Assembly: GCA_963585895.1 (NCBI GenBank)
Contig: OY757904.1
Coordinates: 66,288,550 to 66,352,549 of the forward strand
Source of the DNA: Sepioteuthis lessoniana
Taxonomy: Eukaryota > Mollusca > Cephalopoda > Myopsida > Loliginidae
Reading direction: 5' to 3'
Length of the DNA: 64,000 nt
Part shown: piece by piece, positions 22,683 through 33,336 of the stretch
How positions within the stretch are numbered: the first letter of the stretch is position 1
Layout: every line of letters begins with the position of its first letter
Translations under genes and position numbers: made by a program
Notes under the pieces: generated by a model
The model's input: the letters and a program-made list of their open reading frames with translations, nothing else
What the model was told of the DNA's origin: nothing
The model's database searches: none

Positions 22683-23963
22683 CAAAATCCAATAGAGAGA
22701 TGGATGAAGGGATGCATCCTCCCTTTCCCTAAAAAGGGTGACCTCGGAGTAGCCAAGAACTACACAAGTATAACACTTATATCTATAGAAGCCAAAATAT
22801 ACAATGCCCAACTACACATCAGCAGAGAACTTAAAATTGACAACATTCTTAGGAAGAACTAAAATGGCTTCCGGAGAAATAGATCCACGACCTCACAAAT
22901 ACTGACTATCCGTAAAACCCTTGAAGGAGTACGGGCAAGGCGACAATACTATTTGTCGACTTTACCAATGACTTTGAATCCATTCACTAGCAAAGTGTCT
23001 ACCAAAAGAAAGCATCGGAGACATAATGATTTTGTATAGAAACACCGAAATGAAAGTACGTTGTCCGGGTGGAGACACAGAATACTTCGACATTTTAGCA
23101 GGAGTACTGCAGGGAGACACACTTGCCCCATACCTCTTTATCGTCTCTGTAGAACATCGAATGGTAAAATGAAAGAAAACAGTTTCGAGCTGACAAAGAA
23201 AAGAAGCAGAAGGTACCGCACAAGAACAATTACCGACGCCGACTACGCCGATGACACAGCGTTTCTGGCAAATGCACCCACCCAAGCCGAAACCCTACTG
23301 CATAGTCGGGAACGAGCCGCCGCAGGCATCGACCTCCATGTCAATTTACACGAAACAGAATACATGTGCTCTAATCAAACATGCGACATTTCTACACTAA
23401 ACGGTAGCTCTCTGAAACTAGTTGAAAAATTCACCTACCTTAGAAGCAGTGTCACATCAACTGGGACTGACATTGACACGCGACTAATAAATGCATGGAA
23501 ACGTATTGATAGGCTATCGGTCATATGGAAATAAGACCTGACCGATAAAATGAAACGCAGTTTCTTCTAAGCAGCCGTCGTGTCGATACTGCTATATGGA
23601 TGCACTACATGGATGCTAGCTAAAATGATGGCAACTGCACAAGAATGCTGTGAGCAATATTAAACAAGTCCTGTATGCAGCACCCCCACAAAACAGCAGC
23701 TATACTGTCACCTATCAAAGTTAGACGAACCAGACATGCAAAACACTGCTGGACAAGCAGGGACGAACTCATAAGTGATGTTCTTCAATGGACCCCTCAC
23801 ATGTCCGAGAAAAAGCAGGGCGACCAGCTCGAACCAACATACAGCAGCCCTGTGAGGATACGGAGGTAGCCCTGAGTACCTGCCAGAAGCGATGAACGAT
23901 AGGGAGGAGTGGCGAAAAGGGCCAGGGATATTCGTGCTGGTGGCACGACAAGATGTTGATGAG

Positions 23964-23965
<2 letters not shown>
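22683..23965 (+). pseudogene. RTE-type LINE, longest copy: RT domain to 3' end
   Basis: An RT and C-terminal domain of an RTE-clade-like non-LTR retrotransposon, broken by at least four frameshifts. In order: ERWMKGCILPFPKKGDLGVA (RT fingers), NGFRRNRSTTSQI, motif A as LFVDFTNDFESIH (a second frame, near 22,950), LPKESIGDIMILYRNTEMK, GVLQGDTLAPYLFI (third frame), motif C as DYADDTAFLAN with YADD at 23,243-23,254, then FTYLRSSVTSTGTDIDTR and DRLSVIWK to a TAA at 23,532. The C-terminal blocks continue with lesions to a 3' end at about 23,965 that abuts a TA tract. The N-terminal endonuclease is missing, so it is 5'-truncated and inactive. The clade call rests on motif resemblance and the simple TGATGA-type 3' end. 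Confidence 0.75.
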
Positions 23966-24012
<47 letters not shown>

Positions 24013-24075
24013 CTATTTTTTTTACATTTACACGCACACACATACACACACACATCTACACACATACACGCACAC
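23966..24075. repeat. (TA)n followed by CA-rich microsatellite
   Basis: TA 23,967-24,011 directly after the RTE 3' end. An imperfect CA-rich tract covers 24,029-24,075. Confidence 0.95.
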
Positions 24076-24085
24076 AAATCTACGC

Positions 24086-24450
24086 ACGGGGATGTCCTTG
24101 TGGAGTAATGGTTAAAGCGACGGACTGCGGAATCGTAGTACGCGAGTTCGTACTCCAGTCGTGCTATTACGTCCACTTTCGGACAAATACCCTTGAGAAA
24201 GATATGAACCCCCTTATCCTCCCACCTATGGGTTAAATACTACCACTACTGTTCTTCTAGGCTCTACCCACAAGGCCAATGAGTCGGTCAATTCAATGGT
24301 GTGATAAAACTACCAATAATGGCGCTGTTATTAAACGTAATTAATGCAGAGTCATTAAAGAGAGTAAGCTGTGTCCAAGCTTTGGCATTAAATAACCTAA
24401 AAAGGTTGATATGTCATTAAACAAAGAAACCAAACCAAATCTACGCACAT
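24086..24450 (+). mobile_element. tRNA-derived SINE, family S2, with a 118-bp inserted block
   Basis: This is the best S2 head here: GTCCTTGTGGAGTAATGGTT (A box), GCGAGTTCGTACTCC (B box), CAAATACCCTTGAGAAAGA and CCTATGGGTTAAATACTACC, then after a foreign 118-bp block the tail TTTGGCATTAAATAACC, GGTTGATATGTCATTAAAC and a CAAAGAAACCAAACC end. Such SINEs are transcribed by Pol III from the internal A and B boxes. The interrupting block (24,262-24,379) is almost identical to 24,756-24,873. Confidence 0.85.
24262..24379 (+). repeat. 118-bp direct repeat, copy 1
   Basis: Starts CTCTACCCACAAGGCCAATG and ends GTGTCCAAG. It differs from copy 2 at 24,756 by only a few bases. It sits inside the S2 SINE body and carries the reverse-complement 5' end of an S1 head. 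Confidence 0.9.
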
Positions 24451-24544
24451 ACACACTAATATAATTATAATTACACGACGTTAATTATTCGAAATCGCTT
24501 TTAATAATATATCGCTTATGAGAAAACAATTCCCAATGAAAATT

Positions 24545-24775
24545 AAACCCGGTGTGAAAATGGAAAATGAGTTTTCTTAACATAAAGAAATCCAAATACA
24601 CGAGGTGTAGGGAAGGGCGCTACTACTTTTTTTTGGTTGCTCCACTTTACCCTTGATACATACTTTATATTGCTGAGTGTTAAGCAAGGGAGTATCCAGT
24701 ACAATTTTAAAAGTCTTTGGTATGACCCGACGTCTCCCGGACCATTTGGCATATACTCTACCCACTAGGCCAATG
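24545..24775 (-). mobile_element. tRNA-derived SINE, family S1 (minus strand, damaged)
   Basis: On the minus strand: head with GGCCTAGTGGGTAGAGTATA (A box), degraded B box, CATACCAAAGACTTTTAAAA, AACACTCAGCAATATAAAGT and TCAAGGGTAAAGTGGAGCAA. The 3' part near 24,560-24,600 is diverged. Confidence 0.7.
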
Positions 24776-24873
24776 AGTCGGTCAATTCAATGGTGTGATA
24801 AAACTACCAATAATGGCTCTGTTATTAAAAGTAATTAATGCATTGTCATTAAAGAGAGTAAGTTGTGTTCAAG
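24756..24873 (+). repeat. 118-bp direct repeat, copy 2
   Basis: Contiguous with the 5' end of the S1 SINE at 24,545-24,775, so it is the more likely source of the block inserted at 24,262. Confidence 0.9.
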
Positions 24874-24875
24874 TA

Positions 24876-25835
24876 ATTAAATCTTATTCATAGCCGAATG
24901 AAAATTTAAATGACGTTTGATGTTAGCAGCTGAGTACTTATTTGTGAACATTTTTCTTTAATTTGACATAAAGTGTACAAAGATCTTCGGTATTAATTTT
25001 TTTTCAATTTCCAATAAAAAAAATTATACGCTTGCATCAAAACACTTACAATTAAATGTAAGTTGCAAACATTGTATTTATTCCATGTGACAATGATTTT
25101 AAAAAGAAAATAAATTTATCGAGACTGACTAAACCATTTCAGAGCCTAGATGAAGATGTTACAGCTGAGGGATTTAGGGATATTTTTTCAGTATGTGTAC
25201 ATAATTTTTATAATACTCTGGATGCTACCTAAAATGGACACCGGGAGGAACTAAGATAGATGTATATCAGAACCAAAAAAATGATGATTAAATGCCTGAG
25301 GGATAATATAGGCATAATCTATAAGTCAAAGGAAATTTGAAGAGGAGGTGGAATTACCAAAAAGAGTGCAAATATATTCCGGTTATTGTAGTCAATAACA
25401 GAAACAAATACAGAAAAAACAGGACCAAACGAAAAAAAAAAACATAAGTACCTAAAAAATGAATAGGGACACTGTAAACAATAACATGTTAAATCAAATC
25501 GAATAAATAACTATGAATTCTAACAAGAGTGATATTTTTTAGGTTAACTAGTTGGTTAATATTCAAGCCGATATTTGAAAGAAGGAAAATCTCTATCAAC
25601 AAAAGAGAGGATCTGAAGAATTAATAATGCAGGGTAGTCATTTGCAAAGGGTGTTTTTGTAAGATTTGAAGATAGGGGAGACGTGGAAGATTTATGATAA
25701 AAGTGGTTAATTCTATATCAAAATAAGAATTTCTAGTATGTCAATTAAGAAGAAAAGCCAATATTCTAAACAAAAGCGACACTTCTTTCATAGTTCATTT
25801 TTAAATGCTTTATTGATTTTCGGTCGGCTTAAACA
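24876..25835. other. Anonymous AT-rich DNA
   Basis: A weak RTE-like trace (CTGGATGCTACCTAAAATGG near 25,218) is too degraded to annotate. Otherwise nothing recognised. Confidence 0.4.
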
Positions 25836-25836
25836 C

Positions 25837-25837
<1 letters not shown>

Positions 25838-25895
<58 letters not shown>

Positions 25896-25902
25896 TATAG
25901 AT

Positions 25903-25953
<51 letters not shown>

Positions 25954-26003
25954 CAGAGAGGGAAACATATATGTATACAAATATGTGCGTGTGAATAGGA
26001 ATG

Positions 26004-26066
<63 letters not shown>

Positions 26067-26104
26067 TTAAAGAATTAGCGATGTATATACTCTTACATAT
26101 ATTG

Positions 26105-26164
<60 letters not shown>

Positions 26165-26225
26165 GTGTGTGTGGGTGTGTGTAAAAAACTATTCGTAAAA
26201 AAATCCTTGTCAGAAGGTCGACGTT

Positions 26226-26294
<69 letters not shown>

Positions 26295-26351
26295 TTGCTA
26301 TATATATAGGTAACAATATCTGTAAGGCTATATACATCGCTAATTCTCTAG

Positions 26352-26402
<51 letters not shown>

Positions 26403-26468
26403 AGAAATTTCATTCCTAGTCACACGCACATATTTCTATACACATATGCGTCTGTCTGTCTGTCTCCT

Positions 26469-26518
<50 letters not shown>

Positions 26519-26520
26519 CA
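25838..26520. repeat. Large imperfect inverted repeat carrying TA, GA/CT tracts
   Basis: Unique segments between the TA tracts are mirrored. GTGCGTGTGAATAGGAATGA (25,985-26,004) matches the reverse complement of 26,408-26,430. CTTAAAGAATTAGCGATGTA with ACTCTTACATATATTG (26,065-26,104) matches the reverse complement of 26,313-26,352. The left GA tract (25,935-25,960) mirrors the right CT tract (26,462-26,482). The loop, about 26,105-26,312, holds a TG tract and a short unique stretch. Each arm is about 170 bp. It could be a foldback or MITE-like element, or a snap-back duplication. No transposase is present. Confidence 0.8.
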
Positions 26521-26881
26521 GACACCCAAACAGGCGTGTGTGTAGGGGTGAATTGTGAATTATATCAATAACAAGAGTGTGTCGCATTTGCAACAGAGAA
26601 AATATGAAAATAGAATTCTGACTTAAGTCTCCTCTCATAGCGCAAAGATTAACAAGTTTTGGATACTGGGCTATCCTCTATTTACCTCACTACTATACAC
26701 CCTTTCTAATCAAGAGATGTGTGACAAAACAATTTGATAATTGTTACTAATGTGTAAATTATTTCATGCCAAATGGAAATAGAATTTTTAAGTAATCTCT
26801 CTTTATTTTCAACTCCTAACATATTTGCGATTCGTAAAGTAATGAAAAATGTTTCTGTCAAAAAAAAATGTTTCTCAGTCC

Positions 26882-27260
26882 AGCCGGCAAGGACTTTAGA
26901 ATACGCTGGATGCATCTCAGCAGTGAGGTAAATCGTGCTTCGTGTGTCCTAGATATGACGCTAAATCATCCGTTGGTGAGTCTCCAGTCATGGAACTTTG
27001 AGGAATAATGAGTAACCCTGCATTGCAACTACTTCCATGTCCATTCTCGTCTGGAGTGGTTGTGCCAGTGAAGCGTCTATTAGTAAATTAAATAGAACTT
27101 TTTAAGCATCAACTATACATGAAACTATTCGACTAAGTAGAAACGAATAAATAGTATTTCATTGGATACGTTTTGGATAGTTATGCTTAAAAACATTTAA
27201 ATGTGTGAAAATAGAGCCATCAGTGTTTGATAGCAATGCTTGAAACCTATGTACACTCAA
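26882..27260 (+). mobile_element. S3 SINE-like element
   Basis: Head CCGGCAAGGACTTTAGAATA and CGCTGGATGCATCTCAGCAG, then GTCCTAGATATGACGCTAAA, GTGAGTCTCCAGTCATGGA and the body, followed by ~55-bp units with AATAGAACTTTTTAAGCATC and CATTTAAATGTGTGAAAATA. The typical 3' tail is missing. Confidence 0.6.
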
Positions 27261-27327
27261 ATTTTTTCGGCCTCTTTTAAGAAAATGTTACCAACATATT
27301 AACTTTTGCCAAATTCTATTAGTGTGT

Positions 27328-27346
27328 ATGTGTGTAGATCTGTGTG

Positions 27347-27377
<31 letters not shown>

Positions 27378-27395
27378 TTGTGTTTGTGTGTGTGA
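27328..27395. repeat. TG-rich microsatellite
   Basis: Imperfect TG repeat, cleanest at 27,353-27,376. Confidence 0.9.
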
Positions 27396-27429
27396 ATGTA
27401 AAAAAATAGTAATTCACTCAGCCTTTTGT

Positions 27430-27530
27430 TTAGATGAGGCTCAAGTCCATATGAATGGGGTACACAATGGGCCTCGAACCAACTTGTGAATGTGTCCTCA
27501 TCCACCTTGTTTTAGGGTCCAGTGATGTTT
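27430..27530 (-). mobile_element. tRNA-like SINE head (minus strand), unassigned
   Basis: On the minus strand a B box TTGGTTCGAGGCCC lies about 35 nt after AAGGTGGATGAGGACAC. The spacing fits a tRNA-derived head, but the rest of the element is not recognised. Confidence 0.35.
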
Positions 27531-27534
27531 AACC

Positions 27535-27945
27535 ATGAACAACTAAACATGAACATATGAAGATGCATGCAGAATCATCACAACGATACAATAAAGTCGA
27601 ACGACACAGTTCTTTAGAAAAATATACCTCTCACTTTATCGAAAAGTTTGTGGGTGAGAGGGAGTTGGAGACTGAACAGAACTGCAGCATATTTCTTTCA
27701 CGTTCTCCTGGGCTGCTCAACCGGGGGCCTGGGGGCCCAGCCTCTCTGGGACATGATCCTCATTACAGCATCTTCTCTCCAACTGATCTGATCACCAACT
27801 GATTGAACTTCCTGTGCACCGAGATATATAATAGATCGACGACCAACTTCTTCTAGTGTACGTCACAAATCGCACTCATTCCACCTGTCCATGGTCAAGG
27901 TTATATTCTGATATTACTCGACTGGATGCACCTGTTATTTACACA
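27535..27945. other. Unclassified, moderately GC-rich segment
   Basis: It contains a G/C-rich patch (CCGGGGGCCTGGGGGCCCAG at 27,721-27,740). The 81- and 73-codon open frames have no recognised domain. Confidence 0.3.
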
Positions 27946-27949
27946 TTTC

Positions 27950-28385
27950 CTATTTTGACAGCCCGGCCGGGTCGGAGGTCAATATACAATAGTAATGCTG
28001 GAAATTGTGTGTATATAGAGTACTCCTTTATTCCCATTTCTCACAGGTCTACTCTGGCAGGGAGCGGTAGTAATTGATAGAGTCCTATCTAATGGTCAAA
28101 TAGAACTAAACTGTGTACTTATGCTAAACTGAATTTTTAAAAATAGAACTGTTCTGACATTTGACTGTATGAAATAAATGACTTTCATCTAATTGAATTG
28201 TTAGTGATACACAGCAATAATTGGAACCATTTAATGTTGTTGACTAAACTGAATAGCTTGAAATGGTGCTGTTTCGACATTTAAACTGTGTACTTATGCT
28301 AAACGGAAATGTTTGAAATAGAACTGTTTATATGTATAAAAATAGTTTTGGCATTAAATAAGCTACAATAGTTGATATGCTCTCT
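27950..28385 (+). mobile_element. S3 SINE-like element with clear tandem units and tail
   Basis: Body AGTAATGCTGGAAATTGTGT and CTACTCTGGCAGGGAGCGGT, then ATAGAGTCCTATCTAATGG, then at least four units built on ACTGTGTACTTATGCTAAAC and AATAGAACTGTT, ending with TTTTGGCATTAAATAAGC and GTTGATATGCTC. This and 38,368-38,760 are the best plus-strand copies for the unit-tail junction. Confidence 0.7.
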
Positions 28386-29280
28386 ACAAAAAACATAGTA
28401 AACATAACTTCAATCGGAATATGAGAACCAAGCAGAAAATCCAAATATATATATATATATATATAGTTGTACACTTTATACAAAAACCCTTGACAATGGC
28501 TGGAGTGATCTTTTCCAATTACAGGCTTGATGTTCAACCTTCTGTCTTAGAATGCAAATATATATTTTAGTTTGAAAAAAATATAGATGGCTTCCGCAAA
28601 CGACTCGTGCACATTAGTTTTCAAGTCCAAAAAGTAACATCAGAAGACCGTAGGGTTGCTGGTGACCAGAATAATATCAACGGAGACAAAGAAACCTGGA
28701 CGCGTTAAAGATACATCGACGAGACAATGTCGATTATATCAGGAAAAACAAAAGAAAACACTTGGTCCTATAACAACCAACTAACTTTATTGTCCATTTT
28801 GCAACTTAAAAATCTTTAACATATCAGGAATGTGTTGTAGGAGGCTCCTAATCCGAAATGTTGGTCATTATTCGTTACTCTCCAAGTAACAAAGTGATGA
28901 CTGTTTTACATCGCGAGCAATCATCATTGAATTTGTGTTGTTGGTCAAACAGAAGGATACCAGAATTCCAGGTTACGCCTGGCAACTCATTTGTTAAAGC
29001 TAGTTAAATAAAACAGAAAACAACGGTGGATTTCTTAAAAGGAAGAAAACATTTTATGATTTTGTGTTTCTCGTTGTTTAAACAGATTTTTAATGTGATA
29101 ATAACAGGGTCATAATTTTCCATTTTAAATTTCCAAATACTGTTATCTCAAAAAGGAATTTTATCATGAATTTATTAGATCGGAATTTTAATTCCCTTCT
29201 CATTCAGTTATATACAACAGTGATTGTGGCTCTCTGGTGTCTGTGGGTGTAATTAATAGTTAAATAACTAAGAATAACCT
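28386..29280. other. Anonymous AT-rich DNA with a short (TA)n
   Basis: TA tract at 28,445-28,465; nothing else recognised. Confidence 0.4.
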
Positions 29281-29284
29281 TTTT

Positions 29285-30412
29285 CAAACATCATAATCAT
29301 CATCATCAACATGTGCTGCAAGCACATATTTCCTTGACCCACCTCGCCACTCGACTCAAACGTCCTTAGCTCCCAGCAGGTCTTCCATTGTACATCCAGT
29401 ATCAGTACTCCTCTGTTGTAGATAGGTTCTAACTGGTCACTCAACTCTTGCTCGTTCATGTGAAAGGGGACTACATGAATACATCGCTTATGAGCTCGTC
29501 CTTACTTTTCCACCAGTGTCCTGTATGTCTTGTTCGTGAAATTTGAATGGTTTTCGAGATGGGTGATAGGTGCAAGTACATCTGCTTTTTTGTGTGGTGC
29601 TGCCGCCTAGATTTCTTCAATATAGCTTGTAGCAGTCTTGTAAAGATAGCATCAAGCTTTTTCTCCATACGATTAGGCTGTGTCCATGTGATTCATCTAT
29701 ATCGCGGTATTGACAAGACCGCGGCTTGGAATAAATTGCGTTATTTTTAATTCGATTGGTCTGACTCCCATATGACCTATAGCCTATCGATATCTGTCCA
29801 CGCCTTCATTTGTAGCGTATTGATGTCATTTTCCGTAGATTAGACGCTGCTTGCAAGGTCTGTTAACTTATCCACAAGTTTCAGAGACCTACCATTTAAT
29901 GTGGATTTGTCGCCTCTTTGATTAGAGCATATGCATTCTGTTTAGCCTGTGTTCACACGGATGTCTATGGCGCACTTTGACCGCTCCAGACATTGAAGCT
30001 AGGATTTGGCCAAGGTTGATGTATCCGACAGAAGCGATATGTTATCAGCGGAGTCCACGTCCTTAATCGTTTGAGTGGCATATCATCTGCTTCTTACCTT
30101 TAACCAAATCAAATCCATTTTCTTTCATTAAATCTATCGACGTTCGAAGCAGGTAGTCTAAGCAGACGATAAACAGGTATGGGGCTAATATGTCTATATG
30201 CAGTGCAGTGCACCTACAAGGATGTCAAAGAAGTGAGGGTCTCTATCCGGTGAGTGAACTTTTTCTTTAGAGTTTTTATAGAGCATCATTATGGCTGTGA
30301 CGTTTTCTTTGGGGAGACCTTAGGCAATAAGTATTTGCTCCATCTTCCTTCAGTTTATGGAGTTAGATTTCTTGAAGACGTCTACAAAATAATAGTGTCG
30401 CCTCGAGAATCC
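29285..30412 (-). pseudogene. RTE-type LINE, 5'-truncated copy (minus strand)
   Basis: Read leftwards from about 30,412. The RT part encodes the AIMMLYKNSKEKVHSPD-equivalent and the YLFIV-like region near 30,180, and motif C reads DSADN in place of DYADD (30,041-30,055), so the catalytic centre is lost. Further on come MEKKLDAIFTRLLQAILKKS, SRRQHHTKKQMYLHLSPI, TRHTGHWWKSKDELISDV and then the 3' end with the CATCATCATCATC tail complement near 29,287-29,305. Frameshifts and stops are frequent. The 5' end abuts a TA tract (30,413-30,439). Confidence 0.7.
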
Positions 30413-30440
30413 ATATATATATATATATATATATATATAA
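30413..30440. repeat. (TA)n tract at the RTE 5' truncation point
   Basis: About 13 TA units. Confidence 0.9.
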
Positions 30441-30754
30441 GAAAGTTTAAGAGATTGTCCACAATCTTGGATAGTGCCCATGACATCAAATTTCACCTGA
30501 TCGCATGATTTATGGTTCTTCTTATCTTTGCGCTCTGTATTATGAGTGGAACTAAGTGGGAGGTATATTTGTGCAAAGGGATGAAGAGAGACCTGTGGAC
30601 AAAAGATGTGCCGTCTCTCTACTCTGTATTAAGCTTTAAACTATTTCTGTCAATTGCCTTTTGCAACCATATTTCCTGTAATTCATGTAACGATTCTGAG
30701 GGTAATAACACGAATCATTGAATTTTCAATATTTTAAATAATTTTAGATCAAAG

Positions 30755-31006
<252 letters not shown>

Positions 31007-31680
31007 TTCGTGTTCTGTGTAAGGTAATAGACTACATTTTATAATAAGGCTCACTGGATTTATTTAAACGTTTTTATTTTTATGTTTTTTTTCTTGTTTG
31101 CATTTATATTTAAGTATGAACTAGTCTTTATATTTTTCTTCATTTTTATTTAAGTTTAATGGTACGTAGAAGAACAATTAGTCTGACGAGGTAATTAAAT
31201 TAATCGCTGATGAACTAAAGAATATTTGCAAAGGAACTAAGAAAAATGTAAGTATAAAATATGGTCGAAATGAATTTTTAATTTTAGTTCAGGATTAGTT
31301 TTAATTCTGTAAACTGATAGGGTAAACAACTACGTTGAAAACATCCGAAATTTAAAAAAAATTAGTCATAAATTAACGATGGTTGACAAAGTTGTGTCAT
31401 TCATTTACTTGAGGCAAATTTGGCCGCTATCTAACTAAATATGTAAGTAGCAAAGAAACACATTGAGCAACGATGATACATAATGAAAATATTGTTATAT
31501 GGAAAAAATGAGGACTGTAGACATTAGATTTCTACAATTGATTTTAAGGATTGATTAATTGATTTTGCAGGCATGTCAGTACGTCTAGGGTTATTGACAA
31601 GAGATTAGAGAATTACGTAAATTATAGATTTATATTCACATTTGGTGCGTATATTTTACGTTGTTCACACTCTGTAATAT
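31007..31680. other. Anonymous AT-rich DNA
   Basis: Nothing secure. A short peptide-level resemblance to an RTE block near 31,380-31,430 was rejected. Confidence 0.4.
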
Positions 31681-32254
31681 TGTTATATAATTGCGGAATG
31701 ATTTTTTTATATTATGATTTTTCATTGGTTACATCTTATCATTCTGTTTGGTTGGGCTTAGAACCATTCGGCTTGGTGCACGTGCAGGTGCACATATTGA
31801 GCACAGGTATTCATGTTCATGCGAGGAGGATGTGGTAATCCCGGATGTTATAATAAAAAACCCAGATATTAAATGCTACTGGGGTTCGGGTTACGTCATG
31901 CACGGAAACGATGGGCTGGGATTCTTGGTGATTTTGAAAAAAAGCAGTGAGTTGAGATCCGAAGCTGGGCGAGCCCAGTTGAGATTTGAAGCTGGACAAG
32001 GCGAGCCCAGTTGTGGACTACGGGATGCATGTGCGTTTGTTGGGTCAGTGAGTGGAGATTCTGACTCTGAGCCGAGAGTTCAGTTGGGGTTGACTGAAGA
32101 ACGAAGTAGAATGTAGGAACAGTCAGCATGGTAGAAACTCTCTCTGTCTCTCTCTCCTCGTGTCAAAAAACCTAAAAGTCAAGAAGGTAATAAAAGTTTC
32201 GTAACTGAACTAAAGAAAGTCGTCAGTGTTTCGGGATTCCTATGCATATGAACA
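31681..32254 (+). mobile_element. Solo LTR of an unassigned LTR retrotransposon
   Basis: Starts TGTTATATAATTGCGG and ends TATGAACA, so it has the canonical TG...CA ends. Shared with the opposite-strand copy at 61,936-62,437 are the start, GGCTTAGAACC.TTCGGCT, a polyadenylation-type AATAAAAGTTTCGTAAC and a terminal TTCGGGATTCCTATG. The interior is GC-richer than the flanks and contains an imperfect tandem duplication around GCGAGCCCAGTTGAGAT. A 122-codon open frame across it (31,748-32,116) is best read as LTR sequence, not a protein. I found no internal pol or gag next to it and no clear target-site duplication. Confidence 0.6.
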
Positions 32255-32344
32255 TTTTACATATACGTATATTTTACATATTCGTATTTGGCTATGTTAC
32301 AATATGATATTATTCATCCCCATTGAATTCAAAGAATTTTGAAA

Positions 32345-32515
32345 TATCTATATTTGGCCCATTGATGGGACTCTAACAAGTACTTGTACTATAGGTCAAG
32401 GTGGACCTTGCAGTAATGTAAATGAAGGGATACTTCACTTTTATTAGATCTCCACGATTTGTACTTCACCATGAGATACAGTATAGTGTCATACCAAAAC
32501 AACATTTTTTGATCT
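32345..32515 (-). mobile_element. S3 head fragment (minus strand)
   Basis: On the minus strand, GGTATGACACTATACTGTAT and GTGAAGTATCCCTTCATTTA fit the S3 head (compare 46,680-46,905). No units or tail follow. Confidence 0.4.
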
Positions 32516-32981
32516 GACTTATCCAGATGTTGGGGTTATTATCGTTGTATTCTTTCTGAAATAATATTATCTTTTCCAACTATCTAAATTTAAGTATTAT
32601 TTGTAATATTGATATTATTTCAAGTTTTACCACAAGGTTCCTATAGTATTTACATTCTATGTATATTATAAAAGAATGATGAACCCGAAATACCTAGTAC
32701 TCTACTGACAAGATTGGATCTCGCCTACCACGTTAAAAATGTAAGTTCAGATCTTTTCAGAAATGGATGGCAACTTGAACCATAGTAGAATTTAAATCGA
32801 CCTAGTATTCCCATAAAAAAATCAATAACCACTGGAATTAAGTTTAAATACAGCTGATACAATCAACTGAGTAAAAAATAAATCAAGTTAAGAAACTTAT
32901 ATTTTAGGAATAAAGGAAATTACCGTTGAGGATAATTTCGTCCAATATTATTGTCGCGTTTCAGTAAATTGCCGGCCAATT

Positions 32982-33336
32982 TTAACTATCATGGTTCTTG
33001 AGGGTTAGACTGTGAGAACCGAATAAAAGACCGGGCGCGTTTCCTTCGATTTCACTCGAAACATAATGAAAACTATCCACTCGCTTAGACACTAACTGAA
33101 CTGCATTATTGCACAAGACATTAAGTTGGTCGGCAATTTCCTTCCTTGAAAAAGCCAGCGTCCCTTATTTCATTCAGTCGAATCCGCGATATAGACCGGG
33201 CCTCTTTCCCTTTTGTTTCTACTTCCGTTTGTGCATTCTCGACAAGCTTGCAAACATCGAAATTCCATTGTTTAACAGATCGTCCATCGCAACCTGGAAA
33301 TGGCCAGACAAGATCTAGAAATAACTTGAGTAGCAA
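32982..33336 (-). pseudogene. Unrecognised reading frame interrupted by one homopolymer frameshift
   Basis: On the minus strand a frame from about 33,336 reads through VKQWNFDVCKLVENAQTEVE and ISRIRLNEIRDAG. At a T5 run (33,149-33,153) the frame must shift by one to continue as FSRKEIADQLNVLCNNAVQL and VSKRVDSFHYVSSEIEGN, ending at TAA 32,984-32,982. Both halves are hydrophilic, with regular charged spacing like helical protein, and GC is higher than the flanks. That supports a former coding sequence with a one-base indel, or a sequencing error. I do not recognise the family. It could be a host exon, retrocopy or transposon ORF. Confidence 0.4.

Noticed and set aside
25205..25290. RTE 3' end trace (CTGGATGCTACC, then GGGAGGAACTAAGATAG)
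   Set aside because: Suggestive at peptide level but too short and broken to support.
25810..26337. Long open frames (up to 175 codons) of YI, TH, SL and CV dipeptide repeats over microsatellites across the window
   Set aside because: Alternating TA, CA, CT and TG tracts have no stops in some frames. The peptides are pure low-complexity products of the repeat, not genes.
31375..31500. Another RTE-type LINE fragment (LVDK...FIYL-like peptide)
   Set aside because: The resemblance is only about ten residues, with no ordered second block.
31748..32116. 122-codon open frame as a protein-coding gene
   Set aside because: It lies inside an LTR defined by shared termini and polyadenylation signal with a second copy, has no recognised domain and contains an internal duplication.
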